From Rhyzopertha dominica (Eukaryota; Arthropoda; Insecta; Coleoptera; Bostrichidae): a stretch of 64,000 nucleotides of DNA. The stretch lies in the NCBI GenBank assembly GCA_025024175.1, contig QCXZ01000064.1:3534001-3598000 (forward strand). The letters are read 5' to 3'. Shown here piece after piece: positions 1 through 13,059 of this stretch (positions are counted from its first letter, which is position 1; the number at the start of each line of letters is the position of its first letter). The position numbers and the translations under genes were made by a program. The notes under the pieces were generated by a model, which did no database searches, was not told the origin of the DNA, and saw nothing but the letters and a program-made list of their open reading frames with translations.

Positions 1-1730
1 TTGAACACCTGGGCGTATTAAAGCCAACAGATATCGCAGAATTATACGGTGGCTCGATAAAACAGGTACCTACTTTAGTATGCGGCGAACACTTGATTAA
101 ATGTCAAGTTTTCCGTACAGATGTGCGTTTCGAGTACGTCCAGCAAAATGGGCGTATGAATTTGCAAACGTATTATATAATTTTTCTTATTAGTAAACCA
201 CTTTTTACTTGGGTTTCAAAATTTAGTATGTGCATAGAGAAGTGATGTGTCAAAATGTCAAAACGAGAATTATTTTACACCCCAACACCCCAAAAAGCCC
301 AAAGAACATGCGTTACTGAAGATTACCATGACACACTTCTATTTGAAGACTGATGGTTCCAGAAATTCTTGGATAGCTTACTTGAAATAGGTGTACCAAC
401 ATCGTCTTGGAAAAAGTAATAGATTAATAAAAAAATCTGTTGAAATTTCTGCTTTTGCATTCAGTCGATGTAAATAAGATTTTTTGAAACATGCATCAAT
501 TAATAAACAAAAATATAACGTAATTCCTATGGTTATAACTGAATAATACTCCTATTTATATAACTGATTTCCATTTAGCCTTTGAACCTTCTGGCTAATT
601 ATACGAGTACATCTGTATATGAGATGATATTTTGATTTCATCATTGTAGAACATTAGTTAAGCTGCACGTGACTTTTGTCTCAACATTTAATAAATTAGC
701 AAAAAAACCATTTTTACACACACAGAAGTTGAAGCTGTCTTTATTACTCCAAGATATTCAAAAAGTGTGTCATATAGATCGATCAAGCATATCAAATTGC
801 AAATTGACACTTTGAACATTTGGTCTATTTTCATACGTATTTCTTGAAGCCTTATTTTCCACTTGTAGCTTATACAATAGAAATGCTGGATTCTTGTTTA
901 CTTATCCAAAGATATTCGAAAATTCAAAATGATGTACATTTATATGCGTTGAAAACTAAGTTGTCGATGACATGTTGATACGTTTTTTGTGATTGCGTCA
1001 AGACGATAAGTCAACACTTTGGCACAAAAATATCTAGTACTAAACCTTTCAACTAGTTTTGCATTTTAACAAAACGATCGCAAATTCTAGAAAATATGAC
1101 TTGTCTCAAGATTCAACAGGATATCTATTTCTGTCATTCCAGAAAAAACAATTATAGCTCTAAAGGATGTTTTTTAATGCGACATACAAGTTCGTCGAAG
1201 AAATAATATAACTGACGGCAAGCCCATAAAACAGAATTTGGTTCAAGTTCTTAAACTAGAAAACTAAAATAGAATACGTAAACGCTGTGTTCCGTTAGTG
1301 AATCATGCAGTTTTAGAGTTCTGATAAAACGTATACGTCATTTTGGATTTGACGTAATAGTATCGGAGATCATAAAATGAATATAGGCTTTTCTTTTAAA
1401 CAGCTTGTGTTTACATAAAATCCATCTGATAAACACTATTTTTTTACGTTCCATTATCAGTCACTAAGACGTAGAAACAGCTGGATATCTGTTTTGTTCG
1501 GATATGTCAAAACTATCAGTGACGTCCGTTAACTGGAAGCACTATTGTTTTACATAATACCGGATGTTGATTGGTTTCTTGAACAGGGTTTGTCAAATTG
1601 TACACTTAAAAAAAAAACTTGTTTATCTAATGGAGATAGACGAAAATTAATGTCGATGTCTGAGGGTCAGTTTTAACAAGAAATTCGATGGTGAAAGCTG
1701 CAGTCCGAAATCTATCGTAGTATCGGTGAT
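1..1730. other. AT-rich stretch, nothing recognised
   Basis: I see no open reading frame of credible length, no RNA gene and no element ends in this stretch. It is AT-rich with stops in all frames. At about 1733 a TACAGGGTGAT motif appears, which resembles the outer end of many insect Tc1/mariner-type transposons. Confidence 0.5.
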
Positions 1731-1859
1731 ACAGGGTGATTTTCCAAAATCTGCGTTTTGGAAAAATGTCTGTAAAAAGGAAAACTAAGCAAGAAATGTC
1801 TTTACAAATGTTCGAAATGTTAACCAGCTTGATCTATGCACATACGGCATCTTTTCTGA

Positions 1860-1990
1860 ACACTCCTTGCCGAGTTGATTATGTCTAAATGAGTGAGGGT
1901 AATATACCCCATCGCCGGATTTGACTCCTTTAGATTTTTTCTCAAGGGCTGTTTTTTTGTGCCAAATGACATAGTGGTTGAAGGACATTT
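1860..1990 (+). pseudogene. Tc1/mariner-type transposase fragment (third catalytic Asp region)
   Basis: The + strand reads P-S-P-D-L-T-P-L-D-F-F before decaying. This is the signature around the last catalytic aspartate of insect DDD/DDE transposases, and the same motif occurs at about 29280 and on the minus strand near 50800. Only about 40 codons are readable, then stops follow. It is an inactive remnant, possibly linked to the TACAGGGTG end at 1733. Confidence 0.5.
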
Positions 1991-2125
1991 AATGTAGGTA
2001 TTGTGAATTAAAATTTCTGCGAATTTTTGGTCTCAAAACCGTAGGGCTAATATTTTTCTGCGTAAGCAATCAGTTCAATCTCTAAATTGCCATACTGGCA
2101 CCGTCAGAAAGCTGTGCTGATGAAA

Positions 2126-3165
2126 TCGAAGGCTCGAAAGCGGTTACTTCCCGGTATCATGGAAAACTTCCGTTATTATTCCTATTCCAAAAATAAACAA
2201 TCCGGTTAACTTTAGTGTCTTTCGTCCCATTAGTTTGGTACCCACATTTGTGAAAATTATTGAGAAAGTTGTACATCTGCAATTACACGTTAGAGAATAA
2301 TATAATTTCACCGTTTCAATCAGGTTTTCAGAAAAATCAAAGTACTACCACGGTATTGTTGAAAGTCCGGGACGATATAATAAGAGAGCGTGATAAGGGC
2401 AACTGCACGGCTCTCGTTTTACTTGATTTTTCTAAAGCGTTTGCCACAATCAATCATGAGCTAGTGCGTGCCAAATTGTCTTATTTTGGACTTAATGCAA
2501 TCGCATGTAGATTTTTTGTATCCGCTTCCAAATAGTTCGAGTTAATGGTCTTCTTTCTGATAAAGTGCCTGTAACTAGTGGTGTGCCCCAAGGGTCAGTA
2601 CTGGACCCCTTCTATATTTAATCTATGCTTCCGATAGGTATATTTTGGCGTGTTAAATTTTCAAATATTCTAGGCTATGCTGCCTTTAAGATGTGCGACA
2701 CAACTAGCGCATGCGAGCAGCTTAATTGCGATCTCAACTCCATGTCTAAATACAGCATAGATCACAATCTTAAACTAAATGCTGATAAATGTAAGGTCAT
2801 ATGCTTTGCGCCTGCTGTAATATCTCAGTTGGTTAAATCACAAATGAGTATAGCTAGCTATTGAAGGTATATGTTCTGAAGTTAAGAACCATGGTTTAAT
2901 CTTCGACGAAGACCTCCGTTTTGACATCCACGTCTCTTTACTCATTAGAAAACGTTATTTCATTCTCAGATTGCTATACAGTAGCCCGATCATTAACTTC
3001 AGAACTCGCAAAAGGCTTGCAGAAACCCTGGAGCCGTCATTGCTTAACTATGGTCTAGTAGTTTTCTTTCCATGTTTACACTCAAGAAAACAAAATCAGA
3101 ATCCTCTTGCACGATAACGCTTGATCGCATAAAGCAATGTCAGTAAAAGGAATTTGCGAGAAGAA
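2126..3165 (+). pseudogene. Non-LTR retrotransposon reverse transcriptase remnant (Jockey/CR1-like)
   Basis: Three frame-shifted blocks on the + strand follow the order of a non-LTR reverse transcriptase. At about 2150-2290 there is a fingers segment with the R-P-I-S-L motif. At 2260-2535 comes an L-L-D-F-S-K-A-F-A-T-I-N-H block that carries the first catalytic Asp. At about 2570-2610 the S-G-V-P-Q-G-S-V-L primer-grip motif is readable in another frame. At 2625-2864 the thumb segment includes L-N-A-D-K-C-K. The YADD box itself is not readable. No endonuclease domain is seen upstream, so the copy is 5'-truncated and dead. Confidence 0.8.
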
Positions 3166-3169
3166 CTGC

Positions 3170-3603
3170 TGTGAATTTCTCCCACGTCCCGCCTGCAGCC
3201 CTGACATGAGTCTTCCAGATTTCGTTCTGTTTCTCCAGTGGAAAGGAGAAAATTCGTGAAGTCAGATTTATTGGATTAAAAGGATAAAAGCCCTGTAACA
3301 GCATGTGCAGAAACATCTTGACAAAAATGGCTTTTTTAACGACATTACATTATTGCAGAAGCGCTGGTAACATGTTTTGGATATGCAAGGGGATTATAAT
3401 GAAGATTTTATTCTAATTTTTTAAATTATACGTTTCATTTACAAACTGTGTGATTGTATGGAGGAATTTTGACATGATCCTCGTATTTGAGCACTTTAAA
3501 ACTAGCCATCATTCGTTGAATTCGCTTAAAACATACTTGAGCTAGGTCACTTTGAAGATTTGAAACTTCTAACCTCTGTCCAGCCTTAACTGATCACCCT
3601 GTA
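3170..3603 (+). pseudogene. Mariner-like transposase C-terminus with 3' terminal motif
   Basis: The + strand carries a decayed P-A-C-S-P-D-M-S-L-P-D-F block (the mariner S-P-D-L-x-P-x-D-F signature), then a segment related to the mariner tail. It ends at a CACCCTGTA motif at about 3595-3603, which is a typical outer end. The block around 3190-3300 is also found inverted at about 13830-13960, so this is a dispersed family. The coding sequence is interrupted by stops and frame shifts. Confidence 0.55.
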
Positions 3604-3896
3604 CATATTTCAGTATATGTTTCCCTGAAAAGCACCTGTTTTCGAGTGGTCTGGCCGTCCACAAGGTTGCCTTTCCCGCCTCAGATGCTAATTCCATCTT
3701 ATCTAAAGCGCTATATTCGTCGCATGCCTGCTCGTTGGATAAGTTGATTTTTACAGTAATGTCGTTTCTGTTCTGCTGGTGTCCAGTAACCGGCAAGGTC
3801 GGAACAGTCAGACAGCATGGCGCGGTGGTCTCCGGCATCTGGACAGCTGGAGAATAAATAATCGCCTGTGTGTATCATGTAACTTGCGTTGCACAC
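3569..3896 (-). other. GC-richer open stretch of unknown nature
   Basis: Two overlapping minus-strand open frames of 89 and 61 codons lie in DNA visibly richer in GC than its surroundings. I do not recognise either product. The 89-codon frame runs into the transposon end at about 3600, so it may be transposon-associated rather than a host exon. No convincing splice sites frame it. Confidence 0.2.
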
Positions 3897-4129
3897 AGTT
3901 TAATTGAACTTGGAACGAGGTTTTATTACACAGCGCGTTTTAAACTGCCGGTAATTGCGTAAAAGTACGCCAGCAGCGGTTTTTTCGGTTCTGCGCAGAT
4001 ATCTAGCAGGAATTAGCAATTAAGGCACTTTCTGATTTTCCCTCTTTAGCGGACAACCATAAATCAACTCGTTGTTTCAGGAAAAAATGCGTTTCCATTT
4101 TTTCTTTGGACTTAAAACATAGTAAACCA

Positions 4130-4450
4130 TTAGAACTTCGGTTGTTGTTGATGAAGGTTTTGCCAATAGATGGATTGATTGCCCATCACGATTGCCAGAT
4201 TAGACTCCTTTAGATTTTTTGGGGTCATTTATGTGTCGGTCGCTCACACATACTGAAAGAATTACAAGATTGTATTCGAGCTGAAAAAACAATAAAATTT
4301 GGAAAATACACTACAAATTGGAATATTTTATAGCACTTATTATAAAAATGTGGAGACCCACAAGAAGGTGACATTAACGTAGAGATTGTTGAAGAAGTCG
4401 AAATAGCGGAAGATGTTTTTGACAATAATGTTGAAAATGATGTACCCTAA
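4130..4450 (+). pseudogene. Tc1/mariner-type transposase fragment
   Basis: Between 4190 and 4240 the + strand matches, with frame shifts, the D-L-T-P-L-D-F-F-x-W-G-H signature around the last catalytic Asp. It is followed by about 60 codons of the acidic C-terminal tail. The family is the same or close to the element at 28309-29717. Many stops make it non-functional. Confidence 0.5.
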
Positions 4451-4702
4451 GACTCAAATCTCATTAAACGGAATCACAATCATTTTTGACCTGCAGCTAA
4501 ACAAATATTGTTTTGAATGTTTATGAATACATAAAAATGCAGAGGGGAAAAGTGGAGCCATCGCGAAAACTAGTAGAAGACCAAAATTTCACAATCAACT
4601 GTGAGAAATGTAGCTGTAAATGGAATTCAGGACAGAAAAGTGCAAAAAGAAGTTGGTTCTTTGAGGGTTTTTTCAAAGATGATCACGCAAATTTAATACG
4701 AT

Positions 4703-4870
4703 TTATGCGGCATACAAAAATAATTTTGTATTGACCATTGAAGAATCACACAAGAGAATTAAAGCTGAGCTAAAAACTAACTGGCGTGAGAAGAGTTTAC
4801 GTAATTATTTAAGAATAATGGAGTTTCATTATAAGAAATTTAGTAAACGCCAAGTGCTTATGGAATGTCC
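4703..4870. repeat. Dispersed repeat shared with 41217-41345
   Basis: This stretch shares several blocks in the same order with 41217-41345: ACAAAAATAATTTTGTAT, then GAGAGTTTACGTA (with one change), then AATGGAGTTT, then AAACGCCAAGT. Both copies are AT-rich and noncoding. It is probably a piece of an unclassified transposable element. Confidence 0.5.
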
Positions 4871-4984
4871 ACGAATTTTGGAATGACGAGTAAATTACTT
4901 AAACTAAATTAAAAAAATTTGAGATGAAGATAGACCATATATGTCGATGAAACACCAATACCAATCAGTAACAGTAATAAATAG

Positions 4985-5280
4985 AAAACTTCAAAGTAAA
5001 TGCTCAAAATGCCCGCCTTCGACTTCAATACACTTTGTAAGGTGGGTGCTTAAAGATCTTTGAATATTAAATAACATTTGTCGATAATTTTTGAGAATAT
5101 TAGTAGCTTCTAGAATTTTCTATCGTAATTATTCGATGGAATTAATTGTTTCTTTGTAAACCATGTGCTTCATTTGTGATCATATTGAGAGGTCCGAACT
5201 GTTTAAATAAGTATACTTAATTTGATTACTGCATGTTAATACAGAAGAAAAGATCTCTTAAGCATTCTTCACGACTTCTT
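4985..5280 (-). pseudogene. Tc1/mariner-type transposase C-terminal fragment
   Basis: On the minus strand, codons ending at about 5005 read K-C-I-E-V-E-G-G-H-F-E-H-L-L-stop. This is the exact style of C-terminus seen in the two better-preserved copies in this window (R-H-F-E-H-L-L-H). The sequence upstream of it decays. This is an inactive remnant. Confidence 0.55.
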
Positions 5281-6179
5281 GAGAATTCCTAAAGTGTCTC
5301 GAGAGTTTCTTCATTATTCACTTAGTAAGTATATGCCCTCTCTAAATGAACCTCTTCGATTTTCTCGATCGTATAACCCCGAAATTAATTTTATTTATAG
5401 AGTCCGCCACGGCTGTTTTCGTAGTACGACGTATCCTCTTGCGGTAGTCCAGATGTTAGTTTTTGGCAACTTCCACCGCCGTGTAGTGATTAATGTTGTT
5501 TAGTCTGGCTTAATAGCTTTGCAAGCGAGAAAGTCACGGCAGGTGTAAATTTAAAGGTCCGCCTGGATCAGGAAGCTGAGGCAAGGTTATGATCCGCAAG
5601 TTCCGGTTTAAGATTATGGTCAGTTTGCGGTTGTCAGTAGTTCTTTTGATAGTCTTCGTTATAGGCCTGGGTGTGTCGAAATCTTGTGTTTCCTGGTATA
5701 ACCAATTTTTGAGCATAGTTCATCATTCAAATCAAATTTCCCGCATGACGTTTCAAGAGTCAAAATTTTGTCGAATTTTACATTAAATTTGACCAATTAG
5801 ATAAACAAATAGATTCTGATGTGCTTTCAGAATATATATAGTTTGTTTATAAAATTGTGAACAGCGGCTGAGAAATTAAGTTTTCGGTTTTCAAATTACC
5901 TGGCTAGTCATGATTAGCAAAAAAACCATTTAAACTCTCGAACATCTTGTTGTGACAGCAAAATCGTGGCAGTTAACCACAGTGTTTGTTAAACACCTTG
6001 TTATTTACATCCAGCAGAAGTTTAGTTTAGGATGGCATTCACCATTCATGTTTATGATATACAAGATGATTCAGTTTCTGTTCTCTACTCGTACATGGGG
6101 ATCACGTAAAGGGTAAGAAATAGAAAAAAAGTTACATGAGAGCAAAGTTGTTTTTTACTCTTTAAGTAATGCATAGGAA

Positions 6180-6530
6180 TACGCTAGAATTAACAGATGT
6201 GTGAAAAGAGGAGTTAAGAAATCTAAAAGTAAATTCTTTGATGAAAAGTGTGCTGAAGTCGATGAATACCTGGGCGGAACAAGAATGAAACAAGCATGGG
6301 AATTTATAAAAACGATCAGGCAAGAAAAGAGAAATACAACCAACGTACAGATGATAAACAACATTATGAAAAGCTCCTCACAGAAACGGGAGAAGTTGTT
6401 GAAGAACATTCATTGCCGAAACGTTGTACGAAATCACTGCTAACACTAAAACTGTCTTAGAATGCACAACTCTTTTTTAAATCCGATGCCTATTGAAGAA
6501 GTTTTGAACAAAGAAAATCTAAATTTTCAG
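6180..6530 (+). pseudogene. Non-LTR (RTE-like) ORF fragment between endonuclease and RT
   Basis: An 80-codon + strand frame (6201-6443) contains the lysine-rich W-E-F-I-K-T-I-R-Q-E-K segment. In another frame near 6370-6430 it continues with a T-E-T-G-E-V-V-E-E-H-like segment. This resembles the linker between endonuclease and reverse transcriptase domains of RTE-type elements. Neither catalytic domain is present here. Confidence 0.4.
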
Positions 6531-9500
6531 TTTTTTCTAAATGCATCAGGTGTATCACATCCATTTAGATTTTGGAGTAGGTATGTACGTTCAAAATTGT
6601 GACAATTGTTTGCAAGATTTATTATGTTCTATCATTTTAAACATAAGTGTTTGGTATTTTAGCATTTATTTGTAAAAAGAAATACTAAGTTCGTATAAAA
6701 ATACCTTCACCTTTTTTTCATATCTTTTTAAATGGTGCAGTTATTCAACTGTTTTAAAACCCCAGAATTTTAGTATTTGGTCTCTAACGCCAAAGTGAAA
6801 TGTCACACAGGAAACCTGATTTGACCTATGTCTATGTCTCTTACTGTTACATCCTCTACAGTGTTAATACATTAGCAATAATGACCGCGCTTATTCTACG
6901 ATCGCGTAACAAATTGACAATGCCATTCCGAATGCGGAACTTGAAGGAAGTAGGATTGAGGCAGTCGTTAGACAGAAAAGCCGCATAGGAAGAAATCTTA
7001 CGATATATTGCACACTCATTTTCTCACGCCTACGAGTTTCAAACATATCAATTTATTACATCGCGTATAGTGTTTCCGAAGCAACGTTGCCGAACCGGCG
7101 TTCAATTTTGCTAGATATTATATGTATTTTGTTCGACAAAAATCTAATGACACAAATTGGCATCGCGAACTCAATTGAGGGTAATTCTACGGCGTTCCTT
7201 AATCGTAACAATACTAATCAGACTTCTTTGTGCGTGATAATTACAGATTGTAGAAATTTCTCAAGAAAATGCACCGCAATTCCGAAATGAATAATTCATT
7301 TTTAATTTTGCTATACGTAGCTCCACATGACGCAACCTAATAAGTTGGTTTTGTCATGATTCTAATTGGACGTAATTTCATGTTGACGTAAGCTCGGAAT
7401 TTCACGCAAAAGTATGAAAATGGAGAAATGTATGAAATAACGCGTTGTCGATTAGATTTATCTTTTTAGTCATTATTGACATCTTAATTATGATCTCACA
7501 CATCATAACACGGAAATTTATTTTTAATTTATTACACATACACCTTAGCAGATATCAGTTTGGATAGCTTTCATTTATAGCTGATGATAAATTTGAAAAT
7601 TAGTTTAAAAATTAATTATGGTTAAATATGAACAACCTAGAAACTCAGAGGCCAGCAAAAAGCCGTAGCTGCTAAATATGGCAGTCCACCCAGAACTTAT
7701 CTATAAAATAGGGTAGCAGTTATCAGGGGGCTTACTATGGTCGTATCAAGAGTGTGAATGGACCAACATACGATAAGGTGAATACGGCAAGATTTGTATG
7801 TTCAGTATTAAAACAATATCTACGTTTTGCTAAAGAAATGTTTCGCCTCCTTTATTAGAAAATTGTAAAGCATGTTCTGACGAGAATTAGTTACCTTTTA
7901 GATAGTTAACTCAAAGAAATGAGAAGTATCACAAGGGAAAACTAAGCAAATAGACAATAGCAAATTTTCCGTTGTTTTCGTGGCAATGAAATTGTCTCTT
8001 TAGGTTATTCAAGAAATTTGAAGACTAGGATGCCCAAGAAAATTTTTGGAAACTCACTCTTGCATGTGGATACGAACTTTAATATCTTAACAAAGTGTAC
8101 AGAAAAGTTTACTAAAGTTATATTTTTAACAGAATATCCAGTTTGATTTTATTTTTTTGATTATATGCTAAATTAAGAATCACAATTTTATTATAAGCCT
8201 CACAAATACTCAGATGTAAGACTGCATTTGAAAAATTTAAAAACAGATTGGGAGCTACAGGGGGCATTACGTATAAGAAAAAAAACGTAATAGAACGAAA
8301 TATAGATGAAAATCTGGAGTTGGAAGTTCTTTTAATGTTAGTATTAGTATTAGTCGAATTGTGTTAAAAAATTAGTTTCATTCTTACCACCTTGTGCTAC
8401 ATCAAGAACAATTTAGTTTCTCGAAATATACAAACCGTATAGTAATAAAAATCTTGTCGAAAAGGCTTTTGACGAGTGCAATAATTTGAGAAAACGGAGT
8501 GTTTTACATTTTTAATTTGTAGGGTTTTACAAATTACAGTAGGCCAATGCAGCTGAGTAGGTTCTTAAATAAACACTTGAGAGATGCTGCTAACGTTTAA
8601 AAATCAAACGGTGTTAATTATTTTGACTTTCGAAGGTACGAATCTTCGAACAGAACCCTACAGTTCGAAATTTAAAAAAAGCGTCAAATGATAATTAATG
8701 ACAAATAAGTAAATACGCCTTGCATTAAAGTGGATAGATTTAGTGTTTTTTTTTATATTGCGACACCATGTATTATAAATATACACTGCTTTTCTTTGCT
8801 TATAATATTTACTTGGATATTTATGCTATTCTACGAATAGAAGTCATAGTGACTAGAACTTAATTTAGAACTTAAATTAGGGAAGTATACCTTTATATTA
8901 AATATTTTTTCTGGCAAGTTTATAATTTGGCAATCGATCGTTTTGCTGATATAATCAATCCAGATGAGTTTTAAAATGTTCTTTCAAGCTTTACTAACGA
9001 CTCAAAGAAACAGGAACAAAATTAAAAGAAAAACATCTCGAATCCTTAAATTTTTTAAAATTTTTCCATCACAATCATTGGGATTAGCGAAAATTTCTTA
9101 CTTGGTGTAGAATGTCACGCTGTTGAAGTCGTGCCCCAAACTTTGTGTGGATTATGCCGATAACACCAGGCCACTAAAGTTATTTTATCACTGGAGTTAA
9201 AATTGAAGGCGGGCACTAAACGACGGCGATTCTATGTGTGGCGGAGCGCAGTCTGCAAAGTCGCACAGTACACGTGGTTCTTCGACACGATCGCGTTCGA
9301 CTTTGGGTAGCACACCACTGTGATCCTGTCATATGCAGCAAGCGTTGCGTCACAAGTGTGGAGGAGAGGGGGATTTAATAATTTATTTGATTTGAGTATT
9401 TCTTTCATGTGTGCTGAAAGTCGAGAAAAATCGATTGGACACTGTGTGCTGAACTGATTCATGAATTGGATCAAGTACGATAGCTTTCAATGCTCTCTAA

Positions 9501-9900
9501 ATGCTGAGAGATTTATGGAAAATCATAGGAAAAGGCTGGAGTAAACTTATAGTTTCAAGAAAACATATGGAAGTCCATCAGGTCTCCATCGGGAGGCAAC
9601 GAAAACAGTTGCAATCAGTTTGATTCGAAATATATGTATGTACACTTAAAATATGGTTTCTGGCATACCCCTGAGTTCCCTCTTCAATTAATAAAACCTC
9701 TATTCACTGCAGTTATTGCTCTACATATTTTCCCCAGCTCCACAAAATTTGAAAAGATTTGCACAAATACTTAGAGAAAAATTTCATTTACAGCGACTCT
9801 GCCATCTCGATTATCTTAAGCCATTCAATTCAACACCTTCATCAACACGATTGATAGATGCAAAACCACCAGGCCGTGCTGTACTTAACCATATGTTCAA
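6530..9900. other. AT-rich intergenic stretch, nothing recognised
   Basis: No coherent coding sequence, RNA gene or element ends are seen. Short frames such as 7087-7290 (+) and 9232-9474 (-) have no recognisable domain. The patch at 9200-9370 is somewhat GC-richer but I cannot assign it. Confidence 0.45.
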
Positions 9901-9919
9901 TTGTTTTTAGGGGTCTCCA

Positions 9920-10660
9920 CATTCACGTGAAGGGTTGATAGAGGATCCTATTTATTAAGAAAAAAGTTGCATTTCCTGTGATGAATGCGAAGGCGATTCA
10001 GGGTGACCCAAAGCTTTTTCGGGAGGTCAGTTCCTGCCATCTTTCCTGTAGGGTCGTCTATCAGCGGTTGATTGAATGTTTCTTAAGTTGCCAAAGAGAA
10101 CACTATCCATCTTCAATGGTGTAAGGAGCACGAAGCAAATCTTCTGTCCACAGAGGTTTTCTGGAAGTTAGCCTTGTTGTAGGTAGCTCTTGTAGATCTC
10201 GGGAAATCAAAAACTCATTAGGAGCTGATTGATAATTTTGCCAAGCTTTAGGTATATGTAGCAAACTGTCTGCGATTCTCCGGAGGAGCAATGTTTGAAA
10301 GAATCGGAAGCCAAGGTAATGGAGTTGACTTAATTGCTTCAGTGATTAGTCGCATTGCAGTATTTAGAAGAGATGACTATTTTTCCAGCTTGTACCAGCA
10401 AGCTTATGCAGGATGTTGTTTCTAGTCTGTAATTTTTTACTGATGTTTTGTAGATGTTTCTTGTACGTTAAAGACGTATCTAGAGTTACTTAAGGTATTT
10501 TGGGGAGAAGTTATGTTTAAAAATTATGTTATTTGACATAACTTGAAGTTGTTTTGATTATTGTTGAGATGAAAACAAATTCTTCAGTGGATTTGGGCAC
10601 AAGCCGCAAGTTTTGAAACAGCAGTTCATAATCTCGAAGGTTTTGTTCAAGTACAGAAGT
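9920..10660 (-). pseudogene. 3' part of non-LTR element, same family as 36990-39060
   Basis: The 62-codon minus-strand frame at 10103-10291 contains A-P-N-E-F-L-I-S-R-D-L-Q-E-L-P and P-L-W-T-E-D-L-L-R-A-P. Both are nearly identical to the + strand copy at 38705-39043. Homology continues in DNA on both sides, including the A-G-x-D-L-P segment near 10040. The copy holds only the region behind the reverse transcriptase, so it is 5'-truncated. Confidence 0.75.
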
Positions 10661-11084
10661 CTTTTTTTGGAAGGTGCAACCTTACCTAATGGAAAAACGT
10701 TGGCATAAATTTGTGATCGTTAATATTAAAAAAAATCTTCATAATAAGTTAAATTACCTAAAAAGCTCCCCTTGCATTATAATATTTGCGATATAGGTGC
10801 AAAGTAAACTAGATTAGATTACATACTTGTCTATTTTCATCTAACCACGAAAGTTAAAAAATGGCGATGTCATTTTGTCCAAATTCGAATACATAACAAT
10901 AGATCCATCTCCGTGTCCTCAAAGCATATTATAAACAGCAAATTTGTAAATCCAATATTGGAAGTTTCGTGCCCTGATATTGATACCTTCTTTTTATTCA
11001 AGCCATTGTTAATGCTACTGTCACTGATTACGCTAAAGATTGTTTTTTTAGCATCCGCTAAGGCAGCGAAAATATCGTTATGTT

Positions 11085-12100
11085 AATAATAATAATAATA
11101 ATTTATTGGTGCATAAGTACATAAAAAGATGCTTTGCACAAGTCAGGGCATTCACAGCTATGATTACAAGTACAAGTATATCACGTCCAAAATATTCATG
11201 ACAATTACTAAGACAGTACAAACAGTTTAAAATATTCGTCAATATCATAAAGCGTACTCTCATGTAGAAATTTTTTAATATATTGTTTAAAATTATTATA
11301 AGACATACTTTTTATGTCATGTGGGAGAGCGTTGAAAAGTTTAATTCCGTAGTATTCAGTTCCATTTCGTGTACGTGTTAGTCTCATATATTTAGGACAG
11401 ATTTTGTTATGGTTCCTTGTATTATAATCATGAATGGAGTTATGCAACTGGTAATGGTAAATATTCTGCTGAATGTGTAGAAGACTTTGAAATATGTAGT
11501 GAGATGGAAGCGTCATAATTTTTAGCTGTTTGAAGGTCTCTCTACAGTCATCTCTGTATTGTAGACCTCCCAAAATCCTTATTGCTTTACGTTGCAACTT
11601 GAAGATGCGAGTCCTGGCTGCAGAGTGTCCCCACAGTAACAAACCATACAAAAAACGAGTCTCAAATACAGAGAAGTAAGCCACCCTCAGAGTATCTGGA
11701 GGAACTATCCGCAAGGCTTCGCAATAGAAACAATCCCCTACACAGCTTACCGGCTAGATTGTTACAATGAATGTCTCATTTGAGCTCACTGTCCAAATAA
11801 ATCCCTAGAAACTTAACACTAGTCCCGAAACCAGTAGTCCGCACACACGCACCCTTTCTTAAGGAAAAAATTACGTCAGTAGTTTTATTTGCATTCAAAG
11901 TCAGCTTATTTGCAGTAAACCATCTGGCAGCTCGAGATATAGCTTCCAAGCGCTTCGTCTTCAGATTTGTCAGTTTTGTCAGTGTTAAATGGTGTTGTAT
12001 CATCGGCGAATAAAACACATATATCATTCATATAGTTTCGGAAAGTCATTAACATAAATTAGAAACAAAAGAGGCCTAGCACCGTTGTTATAGTTGGTTG
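11085..12100 (-). pseudogene. 5'-truncated non-LTR retrotransposon (Jockey/CR1-like)
   Basis: Reading the minus strand from 12100 down, a P-L-L-F-L-I-Y-V-N-D segment is followed by a thumb segment (L-T-L-N-A-N-K-T), then by a 168-codon open C-terminal domain (11208-11714) with R-I-F-K-L-Q-R-K-A-I-R and Y-N-T-R-N-H-N. This tail is typical of insect CR1/Jockey-type elements. The element ends in a short (TTA)n tract at about 11088-11105, as expected for elements that terminate in simple repeats. Frame shifts near 11750 and 12040 show it is dead. Confidence 0.85.
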
Positions 12101-12559
12101 CGGTGCAAACAGCAAGACATGCACTTAAATCCGCTAACAAAGTTAAAGCTTTTTTGGAGATATACTAAGTCCAACTTATTTTAGAAGGTTGAACTACAAT
12201 ACAAATCCTCGAACTTTGCAACCTTATCCTTCATGTTATAACACTCTGACGTAAATGTGATACAAAAATTACTTGAACAAGAGAAACAACTTTAATTCTT
12301 CCAGGACTCATGCTTTTTGCTAGCTCTATTTCTGGAACAGCGTTACATATACCGGAACTTTGACTTTGGAGTTAGAAAACTATTATTAAATACATTGTAC
12401 TTATACGCTAAAAATACAAGGGGTTATACTTTGTCCCTATAAAGTTTTCATGAATGTTTTTAGGAAACAGACACATTTTAACATTATGGGCACAGAACTC
12501 CCCTAGTACTAAAGTCCGACTTTTCTCCTTTTCAAAAATCCCAACATTCTATTATCTTT

Positions 12560-12800
12560 GTTAACTATCACATTTCATTTCAGCAATTACGATCCAAAGA
12601 TGAATCAAAATAACAACGTTGTCAGCATAAAGCAAGGTTTTCGAATATTGAAATGTATAATTAATATAAGGTAGAAACAAAATAGGGACAATATGTAACC
12701 TTGCGGTACCCCCAAAAAAACCGTCGTTATCTATCCTAACACCATGCTACCAACTCAACAATCGATCTGAATTAGCCTATTTCTTTACCAAAACTACGCT
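12560..12800 (-). pseudogene. Reverse transcriptase palm fragment
   Basis: The minus strand carries, with frame shifts, a G-(x)-P-Q/R-L-H-I-V-P-I-L-F-L-P-Y-I-N segment followed by L-L-Y-A-D-N-V-V-I. The last is a decayed form of the YADD catalytic box of non-LTR reverse transcriptases. It lies just upstream, on the same strand, of the element at 11085-12100 but repeats part of the same domain, so it is a separate insertion. Confidence 0.55.
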
Positions 12801-13059
12801 TTTGCTCATAATAAACCGCTAGCCTGCAACAAAAATAATAATTGCAATCAGTTTTATCAAGAAACATACGCTGTTGTTGTGGAATGATTAGAAATGTCAG
12901 GATCAGCATAAAATATGGTTTCTTTCATATTTATTTTAACGTATTTCCGAAATTCCTATATGAATTTCAACATAAATACTTTATTCTCTATACTTCAATG
13001 TTTACTCTGCTCTATTCCTTAAGACTGAAGAAATAAATTGTAGTCGTTTTTTGGTTTGA

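Noticed and set aside
1730..3605. One transposon running from TACAGGGTG at 1733 to CACCCTGTA at 3603
   Set aside because: Only about 9-10 bp match, and the interior holds a + strand retroelement and transposase pieces of different relatives. More likely these are independent insertions.
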